Source: Halomonas citrativorans
Lineage (GTDB): Bacteria > Pseudomonadota > Gammaproteobacteria > Pseudomonadales > Halomonadaceae
Assembly: GCF_900163645.1 (NCBI RefSeq)
Contig: NZ_FUKM01000032.1
Span: 19,610-83,609, forward strand
DNA: 64,000 bases
Reading direction: 5' to 3'
The position numbers and the translations under genes were made by a program. This document shows positions 33,506 through 41,776 of this stretch, piece by piece (the first letter of the stretch is position 1; each line of letters starts with the position of its first letter). The notes beneath the pieces were generated by a model. It was not told the origin of the DNA, did not search any database, and saw only the letters and a list, made by a program, of their open reading frames with translations.

Positions 33506-34338
33506 TGCCCATCCCCTGCCACACCGGGTTCAGCAGGTACAAAGGGTAATAGCTTGCCTTGAGTTAACTGCAGGCATCGATCACAGCGGCGTGCCAAAGC
33601 GTGGTCGTGGGTGACCAGGATAAGCGTTGTTCCAACCTCGTGATTTAAGGTAAACAGCAGGTCGATCACCTGAGCGCCGGTATCAGGGTCGAGGTTGCCG
33701 GTCGGCTCATCCGCAAACACCAGTTCAGGGTCGGTGACAAACGCCCGGGCAATCGCTACCCGCTGCTGCTCACCGCCTGAAAGCTGCTTGGGTAGATGGT
33801 CTACACGTTCACCCAACCCCACTTTATCAAGCCATGTTTGGGCAATATGGTCTTCTCCCGCACGCGGTGAAAGCTCCAAAGGCAGTAACACATTCTCTAG
33901 CGCGCTTAAGGTGGGTAGCAGCTGAAAATTCTGGAACACAAAGCCCACTCGCCCAGCTCTTAACGCCGCGCGGCCATCCTCATCCAAACGGCTCAGCGCC
34001 TTCCCAAACAGCATGAGTTCGCCATCGCTGGGGGTATCCAACCCGGCGAGCAGGCCTAGCAGCGTTGATTTTCCAGCCCCGCTTTTACCTAAAATGGCGA
34101 CGCTTTCCCCGGCTGCTACGCTTAACGACAGTTGATCCAGAATAGTTAGCGTGCGTTCGCCACTGGTCACTTTCTTCGATAGCATTTCTGCATGCAGCAC
34201 AGGCCGACCCAACGCAGCATGGGGAACCTTGTTCTGCGCAATACCGTCAGTGATAGAGTGACTGTCTGCTTGTGGCGACGCATCAGCGCTGGACGAGTAT
34301 GCAGCTTTATCTGAGGAGTGAGGCATGAAGCGAGGCAT
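33502..34338 (-). CDS. ABC transporter ATP-binding protein (YbbA-like)
   Basis: The ATPase core has Walker [20 protein letters not shown]-loop [12 protein letters not shown], signature [15 protein letters not shown], Walker [13 protein letters not shown] and switch His in [15 protein letters not shown]. It is the energy subunit for the YbbP-like permease downstream. The conserved core starts near residue 50; the stretch before it is low in conserved features. Possible starts are ATG 34338, ATG 34326, or a GTG about 50 codons in; none has a good ribosome site. Starts at 34326 or 34338 would overlap the divergent tesA gene. Confidence 0.88.
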   Translation of the reverse strand: MPRFMPHSSDKAAYSSSADASPQADSHSITDGIAQNKVPHAALGRPVLHAEMLSKKVTSGERTLTILDQLSLSVAAGESVAILGKSGAGKSTLLGLLAGLDTPSDGELMLFGKALSRLDEDGRAALRAGRVGFVFQNFQLLPTLSALENVLLPLELSPRAGEDHIAQTWLDKVGLGERVDHLPKQLSGGEQQRVAIARAFVTDPELVFADEPTGNLDPDTGAQVIDLLFTLNHEVGTTLILVTHDHALARRCDRCLQLTQGKLLPFVPAEPGVAGDGQ

Positions 34339-34996
34339 CCCTGTGACATGGCAAAAACGTAACCGTATGGTAACCGGCTATCTGGTGGTTCTGATAGTCA
34401 CCTTAAGCGTTCCTGCGCTCAACGCAAGTGAGCCTCCCACCATACTCGTTATGGGTGATAGCCTGAGTGCTGCTTATGGTATTGAGCACGAGCAAGGCTG
34501 GGTTCCTCTGCTAGAAGAGCGTCTGGGCGGCCAAGCAGACGTGGTCAATGCCAGTATTAGCGGCGAAACCACCTCAGGTGGATTACAGCGGTTTAGCGCC
34601 ATTTTGGAGAAGCAGCAGCCTGATATCGTGCTACTGGAGTTGGGGGGCAACGATGGTTTGCGTGGGCTGGCACCCAATCAGATGCGTTCTAACCTGGCCA
34701 GTATGATTGAGCAAAGCCAAGAGGTTGATGCTCAGGTACTGCTGTTAGGTATCGATATCCCACCCAACTATGGCCAGGCCTACCGGGATGCCTTTACCGG
34801 CGTTTACCACTCCCTGGCCGAAGAGTATGACGTACCGCTGTTGCCGTTTTTATTAGAGGGCGTGGCGCTTAACGAACAGCTTATGCAGGAGGATGGCATC
34901 CACCCCACGGCCGAGGCACAGCCAATGATTCTGGATAACGTGTGGCCTGAGCTTGAACCGCTTTTGGGCGGCGGTTATCAGGCATCGGCCAACTGA
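34325..34996 (+). CDS. tesA: Arylesterase / lysophospholipase TesA, GDSL family
   Basis: A 223-residue periplasmic SGNH hydrolase. Block I is VMGDSLSAAYGIE with the nucleophile Ser, block II VNASISGETTSGG, block III LLELGGNDGLRG, and block V DGIHPTAEAQ with the catalytic Asp/His. The N-terminus has a basic stretch and a hydrophobic core (VTGYLVVLIVTLSVPALNAS), a signal peptide. GAGGAG stands six bases before the ATG at 34325, supporting this start. E. coli TesA hydrolyses acyl-CoA, lysophospholipids and esters. Divergent ybbAP is the usual neighbour. Confidence 0.94.
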   Translation: MKRGIPVTWQKRNRMVTGYLVVLIVTLSVPALNASEPPTILVMGDSLSAAYGIEHEQGWVPLLEERLGGQADVVNASISGETTSGGLQRFSAILEKQQPDIVLLELGGNDGLRGLAPNQMRSNLASMIEQSQEVDAQVLLLGIDIPPNYGQAYRDAFTGVYHSLAEEYDVPLLPFLLEGVALNEQLMQEDGIHPTAEAQPMILDNVWPELEPLLGGGYQASAN

Positions 34997-35230
34997 TCAC
35001 AAATGGTCTTCGCCGTCTCAAGTTGCGACAAGAACTCCATTAGGGCTTTCAGCGCTTTCCTAGCGACCCATGGCGGTGCTCCAAGCGCTGGTGGCCGATC
35101 AGAACCGATGCCCAGGTGATCAAGGAAAAGCTACGCTGGACCCAGAGGCTCCGACACACAGAGCGGCTCGATGGCGCATCATGATTTTCCTGCACCCAAC
35201 CCATTCGCAGCGGGCGATAAAAAATGGGGC

Positions 35231-36118
35231 TTATTGCTCGACGGCGACAGGCTTCACCTGCAGCTGCTGAAGTGCCAACCCAAATAAAATCAATCCCAAT
35301 CCAATAAACGTAGAGAAAAGCAGAGGCTCATCAACCACTAAATAAAGCAGCATCAGCGAAACCGGAGGCGAAAGAAAAATCAGGGTCGAAACTTTCGCTG
35401 TGCGCGAAACCTTATGAACGGCCATTTGCCACAGAACAAACGCGATCCCCATTTCGAACAGCCCAACATAGACCCCCGCACCAACACCTTTCCAGCCATG
35501 CCATTGAAGCCCAGGCCCCATAAGCAATAAAACGGTTAACACCGGTAGTCCAACGGTGAAGTTCTGCCACTGCCCGACGATAGGCTTGCGACGGTCACGT
35601 GCATTAAGTAACCAGTAAAGCGCCCATAACAGGGTCGATGAAAGCGCGAACAGCACGCCAATAGGGTCCGCAAACGACACATTGAGTACCGCGCCCCGCG
35701 TAGCAATTACCCATACGCCCGCATAGGCCACCACACCTGCCAAAATATCCACCCGGGTTAACCGCTGCCCAAGTATGGGAACCGCCAGAAATGCCATCGC
35801 TAGCGCCCACGTATAATTAAGCGCCATCGCTTCCTGGCCAGGCAGGCGATCATAAGCAGCAAACAGCACCAGGTAGTAAGCTACGGGATTCATGATCCCC
35901 GCCCATAAGGCGGTTTTCCATCCGCTGGTTAACGCCTGCCTCATAGCGCCTTGTTTAAGCACCAGAGCGCCCATTAAAAGCCAGGAAACCAACGCAGCAA
36001 GCCACATTAATTCAACCGGCCCCATCAAACCCAGGCCGACTTTAAAAGCAGTCGCCACCGTTGACCACAGTGCCACAGCACCTAGCCCGTAAAGAATAGC
36101 CTGACGATCCTGGTTCAT
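35231..36118 (-). CDS. EamA/DMT family transporter
   Basis: A 295-residue membrane protein with ten hydrophobic segments in two similar halves, each an EamA repeat (ALWSTVATAFKVGLGLMGP in the first, LLWALYWLLNARDR opening the second). DMT exporters move amino acids or other metabolites out of the cell; the substrate cannot be read from sequence. Its ATG overlaps the stop of the SelW-like gene (ATGA), so the two are co-translated. Confidence 0.88.
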   Translation of the reverse strand: MNQDRQAILYGLGAVALWSTVATAFKVGLGLMGPVELMWLAALVSWLLMGALVLKQGAMRQALTSGWKTALWAGIMNPVAYYLVLFAAYDRLPGQEAMALNYTWALAMAFLAVPILGQRLTRVDILAGVVAYAGVWVIATRGAVLNVSFADPIGVLFALSSTLLWALYWLLNARDRRKPIVGQWQNFTVGLPVLTVLLLMGPGLQWHGWKGVGAGVYVGLFEMGIAFVLWQMAVHKVSRTAKVSTLIFLSPPVSLMLLYLVVDEPLLFSTFIGLGLILFGLALQQLQVKPVAVEQ

Positions 36119-36384
36119 CGGTCGATATGCCCCAGGTCACGGTGCGGCTCGATCTGGTCGCGAACGCGCTGTTTCAGCATTTTGCTGTCCGGGAAGCCGC
36201 TATCACGCTTACGCTCCCAAATTAATGTGTCATCACACCAAATTTCAAAGGTACCGCCATGCGCAGGCGCAAGGGCTACCTCATCTAGATCCTCCCCAAA
36301 AGTAGAGAGTAGTTCCTGAGCATACCAGGCACTGCGTAAAAGCCATTGGCATTGCGTGCAATAGCGAATCTGGATCCGTGACAC
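36115..36384 (-). CDS. SelT/SelW/SelH-type thioredoxin-like protein
   Basis: An 89-residue protein of the Rdx family. It opens MSRIQIRYCTQCQWLLRSAW, with the CxxC redox motif at residues 9-12 after the first strand, and contains APAHGGTFEIWCDDTLIWER and FPDSKMLKQRVRDQI, the usual family C-terminus. I place the start at a GTG (36384) with AAGGAG seven bases upstream; the longer frame has no such site. Both motif positions are cysteine, with no in-frame selenocysteine codon. The biochemical role of bacterial members is not known. Confidence 0.85.
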   Translation of the reverse strand: MSRIQIRYCTQCQWLLRSAWYAQELLSTFGEDLDEVALAPAHGGTFEIWCDDTLIWERKRDSGFPDSKMLKQRVRDQIEPHRDLGHIDR

Positions 36385-36466
36385 TTTCGGTCTCCTTACC
36401 CATATAATGGTGGCATTCTGTCGCTGCATTTTGTCATTCCAGGAGTATAACCGCCAAGGAGCTGTA

Positions 36467-37780
36467 ATGGCTGGACCCAACATTTCTCAAGCGCGTGTTT
36501 TTGAGTGGCTGACGGGCGATGAGGACAGTCGACTCTGTGCTGATATTCCGGAGCAGGCCTGCGCCGAACAACCACGTAATTTTTTTCTGCACCTATGGGC
36601 CTCCCTGGGGAATAAGCTTGCAGACGAGCTATCCAGCGCACGCTTGGTGCTTCCCTGGCTAATGGGGATTATCGGCGCGCCCATCTGGATGGTGGGGCTA
36701 TTGGTGCCTATTCGTGAGTCTGGTGCCCTGTTACCTCAGATATTCGTGGCGGGCTTTATTCGTCTAAAACCTAAACGTAAAGGCGTCTGGGTGTTAGGCG
36801 CGGCCCTTCAGGCAATTGCTGCGCTTGCGCTGGCCGCATTAGCGCTAACGGGCAGTGGCAGTATGGGCGGCGCTGCGGTGTTAGGCGTACTGATACTGCT
36901 TTCATTAGCACGTGGGCTTTCGTCGATTGCTAGCAAAGATGTCATGGGTAAAACCATTGCCAAACGCCGCCGTGGCTCCTTGATGGGGTGGAGCGGTAGC
37001 ATAGCGGGCGGCGCAACCCTGGCGGCGGGTGGCGTGCTTATGTTGCTGGGTAATCAACCAGGCAACCTAGCTCTGGCTGTACTTTTAAGTGTTGCCGCCT
37101 TCAGTTGGCTACTAAACGCGCTCTGTGTTGCACGTATTAAAGAAGTGCCAGGAGCAGTGGAAGGCGGAGAGAGCGCTTGGGACAGCATTAAGCTTGGCTT
37201 ATCGCTCTTAAAAAAGGATCGTACGTTTCTACATTTCAATGTTGCCAGAGCATTGCTGCTCTCCAGCGCACTAGCGCTACCCTACATTGCGCTACTCGGC
37301 CAGCAGCAAAGCGGTACTAATTTAGGCGGGCTAAGCCTGCTTGTTGTGGTATCGGGTCTTGCAGCAATGGTGGCAAGCCCTATCTGGGGTAAATTAGCCG
37401 ACCAATCCAGCCGCCGTGTAATGCGTAATGCGGCTATTGGCACCGTTACTTGCTGTTTACTGGGCGCTGGCTTGGCCTGGCTGCCCGGCACCTGGGCTCA
37501 GAGTGTTTGGCCATATGCCTTGGTGTATGCGTTGCTGGTGATCGTCCACCACGGTGTCCGCCTGGGACGCAAAACCTATATTGTAGATATGGCGAGTCAG
37601 GATGACAGGGCTCTGTATGTTGCTCTTTCCAATACCTTAACCGGCCTGCTCATGCTCGTCGTCGGCGGCGTTATTGGCGGGCTGGCTCAATGGCTAGGTA
37701 GTGCGGCGTTGCTGTTGCTTTTGGCGCTTACGGCGGCTGGGGCGGTGCTTAGTGCGCTGAAACTTCCAGAAGTGGAATAA
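36467..37780 (+). CDS. MFS-type transporter
   Basis: A 437-residue protein with about ten to twelve hydrophobic segments from residue 65 onwards. It has an MFS-like first loop (GAPIWMVGLLVPIRESGALL) and the basic cytoplasmic loop RLKPKRKGVWV. I use ATG 36467, which has AAGGAG five bases upstream, rather than the longer open frame. The first about 60 residues are soluble (FEWLTGDEDSRLCADIPEQ), which is unusual for the superfamily and may be a regulatory or partner-binding segment. The substrate is unknown. It diverges from the SelW/EamA pair. Confidence 0.82.
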   Translation: MAGPNISQARVFEWLTGDEDSRLCADIPEQACAEQPRNFFLHLWASLGNKLADELSSARLVLPWLMGIIGAPIWMVGLLVPIRESGALLPQIFVAGFIRLKPKRKGVWVLGAALQAIAALALAALALTGSGSMGGAAVLGVLILLSLARGLSSIASKDVMGKTIAKRRRGSLMGWSGSIAGGATLAAGGVLMLLGNQPGNLALAVLLSVAAFSWLLNALCVARIKEVPGAVEGGESAWDSIKLGLSLLKKDRTFLHFNVARALLLSSALALPYIALLGQQQSGTNLGGLSLLVVVSGLAAMVASPIWGKLADQSSRRVMRNAAIGTVTCCLLGAGLAWLPGTWAQSVWPYALVYALLVIVHHGVRLGRKTYIVDMASQDDRALYVALSNTLTGLLMLVVGGVIGGLAQWLGSAALLLLLALTAAGAVLSALKLPEVE

Positions 37781-37793
37781 CAAACATAATTGC

Positions 37794-37910
37794 AATGCAA
37801 CGCTCTCCACAACGCCCGTTTTTGATGAAACAGGCCACCTGGTGTATTTCATCGGCGTACAAAAAGATGTTACTGAGCGCGTGGAGGCACAACTGGCTTT
37901 GGCTGAATGA
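37794..37910 (+). pseudogene. Remnant of a PAS/LOV-domain sensor gene (C-terminal piece)
   Basis: The frame ending at TGA 37908-37910 reads NATLSTTPVFDETGHLVYF followed by IGVQKDVTERVEAQLALAE. This is the last strand pair and the cap of a LOV-type PAS domain plus the start of its C-terminal helix. No start codon or upstream domain is present; the frame opens inside the 3' end of the MFS gene. It is therefore a truncated leftover, probably of a LOV/GGDEF or LOV-histidine-kinase gene, left by deletion next to the MFS gene. Confidence 0.75.
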
Positions 37911-38084
37911 CAAAGCAGTGATAACACCGCTCATCAAGCACAGGACTCATTAATTAACAGCTAGCTCTTGACCTTAAGCCCATGTAGCGTTATATAGCGG
38001 CTAGGCGCTGCTACAGCGTTTGGCGCTTCTTTCAAAAGAAGCCATCGTGACGCCGGCCTGCCGGCTTGGGTTGGAGGGCATACC

Positions 38085-38291
38085 ATGAGCCGTGACCCCT
38101 TAAATCGTGAGAACTACTCAGCAGAAAACCTTGAAGCTGACGAATTCGATAATCTTGATGCCGTAAACGATGATCAATACGGCAAGCATAAACCAAGCAA
38201 AGCCGACTCGTTACGCGCCCGCCGACAGGTAGAAGCATGGCTTGAAGAGCGTCGTTTACAGCGTGCCATTGAAGATGATTGGGATGCGTAA
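38085..38291 (+). CDS. Small PA3496-like protein
   Basis: A 68-residue, highly charged protein with GGAGG eight bases before the ATG. The N-terminal half is acidic and likely disordered (ENLEADEFDNLDAVNDDQYG). The C-terminal half is a basic/acidic helix (LRARRQVEAWLEERRLQRAIE) that matches the pattern of small pseudomonad proteins of the PA3496 family, described as putative envelope integrity proteins. The match is from memory and the function is not established. Confidence 0.65.
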   Translation: MSRDPLNRENYSAENLEADEFDNLDAVNDDQYGKHKPSKADSLRARRQVEAWLEERRLQRAIEDDWDA

Positions 38292-38483
38292 ATAGCTCCT
38301 TTAAGTGGGTAGCGAGCCAGTTGCCCTCTTCGTCACCATCCAACGCATCACAAAACCCACGCTTTCTTTTTATAGCCATTGGATGTTGCCCGGAGGCATC
38401 TTCTGGCCTTTCCAAGCACAGAGCACTATCATCTGAGGCTACTCAGCACTTTGCTGTCTCATTCATCAACCTAACGGATTTCC

Positions 38484-40145
38484 ATGGCGCAATACGTATT
38501 CACCATGAACCGGGTTGGCAAAGTTGTGCCACCCAAAAAACAAATTCTCAAGGATATTTCGCTATCGTTTTTCCCGGGCGCTAAAATCGGCGTTTTGGGT
38601 TTAAACGGTTCCGGTAAATCCACACTGCTGCGCATTATGGCGGGTGTCGATAAAGAGTTTGAGGGTGAAGCTCGTCCGATGCCGGGTATCAATGTGGGTT
38701 ATCTCCCCCAAGAGCCGCAGCTTGATGATGAGAAGAATGTCCGCGACACCGTTGAAGAAGCGCTAGGCGCTATCAAGGAAGCGCAGGAGAAGCTGGACGC
38801 TGTTTATGCGGCCTACGCCGAGCCTGATGCCGACTTCGATGCACTGGCAAGCGAGCAAGCACGCCTTGAAAACATCATTGAAGCCGCCGATGCCCACAAC
38901 CTTGAGCGTAAGCTTGAAGTCGCAGCCGAAGCGCTTCGCTTGCCGCCGTGGGATGCCAAAGTGGGCAACCTTTCAGGTGGTGAGCGGCGCCGTGTCGCAC
39001 TGTGTCGACTGCTACTTTCAAGCCCGGACATGCTGCTTCTGGATGAGCCAACCAACCACCTGGACGCCGAATCGGTTGCCTGGCTGGAGCGCTTCCTTCA
39101 TGACTATAACGGCACCGTTGTGGCGATTACCCACGACCGTTACTTCCTGGACAACGTAGCGGGCTGGATTCTGGAGCTCGACCGTGGCCAAGGCATCCCG
39201 TTTGAAGGCAACTACTCTCAGTGGCTAGAGCAAAAAGAGCACCGCCTGACTCAGGAAGCCAAGCAGGAAGCATCGCGGCAAAAAGCCATCAAGCAAGAGC
39301 TTGAGTGGGTGCGTAGTAACGCTAAAGGTCGTCAGGCCAAAAGCAAAGCGCGCCTTAACCGCTTTGAAGAGATGCAGTCCGGCGACTTCCAGAAACGCAA
39401 TGAAACCAACGAGATCTATATTCCGCCTGGCCCGCGCTTGGGTGATAAGGTCATCGAGTTTCATAATGTCTCCAAGCGCTTTGAAGACAAGCTGCTTTAT
39501 GAAGATCTTTCCTTCACTATTCCCCAAGGTGCGATTGTCGGCATCGTCGGCGGTAACGGTGCGGGTAAATCGACCCTGTTTAAACTCATCACCGGTAAAG
39601 AGCAGCCAGACACGGGTGAAGCGGTCATCGGGGACACGGTTGAGATCGCTTATGTTGAGCAGCTACGTGATGCGCTTGATGACAAGCAGACGGTTTGGCA
39701 GGCGGTGTCTGGCGAGCAGGACATTCTCAACATCAACGGCTACGAAGTGTCTTCACGTGCCTACGTTGGTCGCTTTAACTTTAAAGGCAATGACCAGCAG
39801 AAGCGCCTGGATGAGCTGTCCGGTGGTGAGCGTGGACGCTTGCAGCTTGCCCAGACGCTCAAACAGGGCGCCAACGTACTCCTGCTGGATGAACCTTCTA
39901 ACGACCTTGATATTGAGACACTGCGTGCGCTTGAAGAAGCCCTTCTTGCCTTCCCAGGCTGCGCCATGGTGATTTCTCATGATCGCTGGTTCCTGGACCG
40001 TATTGCCACGCACATTCTGGCGTTTGAAGGTGATTCTGAAGTCGTCTTCTTCGACGGTAACTATACCGACTATGAAGAAGATCATAAAAAGCGGGTAGGT
40101 AACGATACGCCCAAGCGCATGAAGTACAAGCGTATTGATGCCTGA
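38484..40145 (+). CDS. ettA: Energy-dependent translational throttle protein EttA
   Basis: A 553-residue ABC-F protein, the usual EttA length (about 555). Two ATPase cassettes carry Walker A GLNGSGKSTLLRIMAG (about residue 38) and GGNGAGKSTLFKLITG (about 357). Signatures are LSGGERRRVALCRLL and LSGGERGRLQLAQTL, and the Walker B motifs are LLLDEPTNHLD and LLLDEPSNDLD. The linker (VRSNAKGRQAKSKARLNRFE) and the start AQYVFTMNRVGKVVPPKKQI are specific to EttA. It binds the ribosomal E site and gates the first elongation step according to the ATP/ADP ratio. It is monocistronic with its own terminator. Confidence 0.97.
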   Translation: MAQYVFTMNRVGKVVPPKKQILKDISLSFFPGAKIGVLGLNGSGKSTLLRIMAGVDKEFEGEARPMPGINVGYLPQEPQLDDEKNVRDTVEEALGAIKEAQEKLDAVYAAYAEPDADFDALASEQARLENIIEAADAHNLERKLEVAAEALRLPPWDAKVGNLSGGERRRVALCRLLLSSPDMLLLDEPTNHLDAESVAWLERFLHDYNGTVVAITHDRYFLDNVAGWILELDRGQGIPFEGNYSQWLEQKEHRLTQEAKQEASRQKAIKQELEWVRSNAKGRQAKSKARLNRFEEMQSGDFQKRNETNEIYIPPGPRLGDKVIEFHNVSKRFEDKLLYEDLSFTIPQGAIVGIVGGNGAGKSTLFKLITGKEQPDTGEAVIGDTVEIAYVEQLRDALDDKQTVWQAVSGEQDILNINGYEVSSRAYVGRFNFKGNDQQKRLDELSGGERGRLQLAQTLKQGANVLLLDEPSNDLDIETLRALEEALLAFPGCAMVISHDRWFLDRIATHILAFEGDSEVVFFDGNYTDYEEDHKKRVGNDTPKRMKYKRIDA

Positions 40146-40191
40146 TTTTTTAGCGTTCCAGACCCGGTAACAGTACGGCTGACCCGTATGC

Positions 40192-40215
40192 AAAAAGCCC
40201 CAAACGGGGCTTTTT
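40192..40215 (+). terminator. Rho-independent terminator of ettA
   Basis: AAAAAGCCCC and GGGGCTTTTT form a 10-bp stem with an AAAC loop, ending in a T-run, 47 bases after the ettA stop. The A/T symmetry makes it usable in both directions, so it may also serve the leftward gene at 40285-40443. Confidence 0.9.
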
Positions 40216-40235
40216 GTTTAGCTGGTTCTATCCAA

Positions 40236-40274
40236 AGTCTTTATGAAAAGTCTTTATGAAAGGTCTCTATGAGC
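40236..40274. repeat. 13-bp tandem repeat, three units
   Basis: Two identical units AGTCTTTATGAAA (40236-40248, 40249-40261) and one diverged unit GGTCTCTATGAGC (40262-40274) lie between the ettA terminator and the end of the small membrane protein gene. Confidence 0.8.
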
Positions 40275-40284
40275 AGCCCTTATG

Positions 40285-40443
40285 CTAACGGCGTCGCCCT
40301 GTAAATAGCGATACCACAAACAGGATGAGAAACAGAACGAATAGAATTTGCGCGATGGTTGATGCAACCCCCGCGATTCCCGAAAACCCAAGCACACCGG
40401 CGATAATCGCAATAATCAAGAATAGCATCGCATTGCCTAGCAT
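40285..40443 (-). CDS. DUF1328 small membrane protein (YtjA-like)
   Basis: A 52-residue protein from ATG 40443, too short for usual gene cut-offs: [20 protein letters not shown], then [20 protein letters not shown], then [12 protein letters not shown]. Two hydrophobic helices and the SGIAG turn are the DUF1328/UPF0391 pattern. AAAGGAGAAAGACG upstream gives a ribosome site. Family members are short inner-membrane proteins, often stress-induced, with no known activity. Confidence 0.88.
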   Translation of the reverse strand: MLGNAMLFLIIAIIAGVLGFSGIAGVASTIAQILFVLFLILFVVSLFTGRRR

Positions 40444-40617
40444 CGTCTTTCTCCTTTTCCCTGGTAACGCTTTTCTGCTTTAGAAAACGTACGCTACCTT
40501 ACGTACGATTAGCATTGACCTGATTAAGCGTTGGCGATAACTCGCCATTCGTCAAGAGATTAAGGAGAATTTGCTTTCCTTGCTGACGCTTTTCATTCCC
40601 GATACCGGTATTCAGCA

Positions 40618-40659
40618 ATAGCACGTCAGAAATAGCACGTCAGAAATAGCACATCAGAA
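40618..40659. repeat. 14-bp tandem repeat at the 3' end of the coq7-like gene, three units
   Basis: Units ATAGCACGTCAGAA (40618-40631), ATAGCACGTCAGAA (40632-40645) and ATAGCACATCAGAA (40646-40659). The third unit contains the stop codon of the leftward coq7-like gene, so the array seems to have grown by duplication starting at the gene end. Confidence 0.85.
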
Positions 40660-41295
40660 ATAGTAGGCACCTTTAGTGGCACTTTGAGCGACAAACCTTA
40701 ACCCCCATTTAATCGGCGCGGGGAAACGCAGGCCACCCGACTCTATCGCTAAATGCGCCTGGTGCGCTTCATCGGCAGCCATTTGGCGAAGCAGCGCGAG
40801 CGAGCGCTGATCATCTGCCATCAGTCTGGCCTGTTGCTCTTCAAAGTGTTTGCCCGAAAGCTCACAGGTAGCGGCAATCATGCCCAGGCTTAGACGCTCA
40901 CTGGTGATCCCAGAGACAGCCCCCACCCCAAATGCAGCGGCATAAAAAAAGAGCGTAAAGTAGCTGGTGCGACTATTCAGTTGCGCCAGCCGCTCTTCAC
41001 ACCAGGCCAAGTGATCAAATGCCTCCGCAGCGGATTTCTCCATTTGCACACGCGCATGGGGGAGCGCTGCGGTAATACTCTGGCCCTGATACAGCGCCTG
41101 ATTCGATACACCAATCACATGATTAACACGCATCAGGCCTGCGGCATGACGTCGTTGGTGGCCATCAAATGCCCTATCCTCAAGCTTACTGGCGGGATGG
41201 TTACGCTGTGATGTAGCGGCGCGAGGCATCAGCGACCGTAACGCTGTATCAAACTGATGAATTAAGCAATCAGACCGACTAAGCTGGCGCTTCAT
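40654..41295 (-). CDS. Coq7-like protein lacking most diiron ligands
   Basis: A 213-residue protein clearly of the Coq7 (demethoxyubiquinone hydroxylase) family: AAGLMRVNHVIGVSNQALYQ, FDHLAWCEERL, FGVGAVSGITSERLSLG, ADEAHQAH and GLRFPAPIKWGLRF. Length and order are normal for the proteobacterial form. The family needs E, ExxH, E, ExxH as iron ligands. Here NHxGE has Gly62 for Glu, the first ExxH has Ala92 with His95 kept, the second-half Glu is Cys144, and the last ExxH is Glu176 with Gln179 for His. Four of six ligands are therefore changed, while surface motifs are kept. It is either a pseudoenzyme, perhaps with a structural role in the ubiquinone complex, or a decaying gene. I withhold the coq7 symbol as a claim of activity. 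Confidence 0.85.
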   Translation of the reverse strand: MKRQLSRSDCLIHQFDTALRSLMPRAATSQRNHPASKLEDRAFDGHQRRHAAGLMRVNHVIGVSNQALYQGQSITAALPHARVQMEKSAAEAFDHLAWCEERLAQLNSRTSYFTLFFYAAAFGVGAVSGITSERLSLGMIAATCELSGKHFEEQQARLMADDQRSLALLRQMAADEAHQAHLAIESGGLRFPAPIKWGLRFVAQSATKGAYYF

Positions 41296-41316
41296 GGCTT
41301 ACTCCGCTTAACAGCA

Positions 41317-41364
41317 AACTGTCTTAAAAACTGTCTTAAAGTCTGCCTTAAAGGTAGCTTGAAG
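41317..41364. repeat. 12-bp tandem repeat upstream of the coq7-like gene, four units
   Basis: AACTGTCTTAAA (41317-41328), AACTGTCTTAAA (41329-41340), GTCTGCCTTAAA (41341-41352) and the weak unit GGTAGCTTGAAG (41353-41364). The array fills the gap between the hinT stop and the region just before the coq7-like start. Confidence 0.8.
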
Positions 41365-41383
41365 ATATTTCGAAGGCCGTCTG

Positions 41384-41725
41384 TTAGCCCGCAGGCCACG
41401 TAAACTGACGACCACCTAATAAATGCATATGTATATGGTAGACCGTCTGACCGCCCTTTTCGTTGCAATTCATCACGACACGATAACCGTCTTCGGCAAA
41501 GCCCTGCTGCTTGGCAAGCCTGGCAGCAGTGAACTGCAAACGGCCGACCAGTTCAAGATCATCTGCTTCAATGTCGTTTAAGGTGGCGATGTGCTTTTTG
41601 GGAATAATTAGCTGATGAGTGGGCGCCATAGGGCTAATGTCGTTAAAGGCGAGAACGTGCTCGTCTTCATAAACGATATCAGCCGGGATCTCACGATTGA
41701 TGATTTTACAGAATAAACACTCCAT
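41384..41725 (-). CDS. hinT: HIT family nucleotide-binding protein (HinT)
   Basis: A 113-residue protein from ATG 41725, with AAGGAG five bases upstream; a GTG two codons earlier is less well placed. It opens [20 protein letters not shown] and carries the catalytic histidine triad HIHMHLL near the C-terminus, with the family ending [10 protein letters not shown]. HinT hydrolyses purine nucleoside phosphoramidates such as AMP-lysine. It is a stand-alone gene between the prkB pair and the coq7-like gene, all in the same direction. Confidence 0.94.
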   Translation of the reverse strand: MECLFCKIINREIPADIVYEDEHVLAFNDISPMAPTHQLIIPKKHIATLNDIEADDLELVGRLQFTAARLAKQQGFAEDGYRVVMNCNEKGGQTVYHIHMHLLGGRQFTWPAG

Positions 41726-41776
41726 ACCCACTCCTTGTTATCGTTGCAGCTTGTCGCCCCGCATTTGCAAACGCGG

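Noticed and set aside
36115..36384. Selenocysteine in the SelW-like protein
   Set aside because: Both positions of the CxxC motif are cysteine codons and no in-frame TGA occurs before the terminal stop.
38032..38415. Leftward 127-codon frame antisense to the small PA3496-like gene
   Set aside because: It overlaps a gene with a better ribosome site, has no ribosome site of its own, and its composition (many Arg, His, Gly) is that of an antisense shadow.
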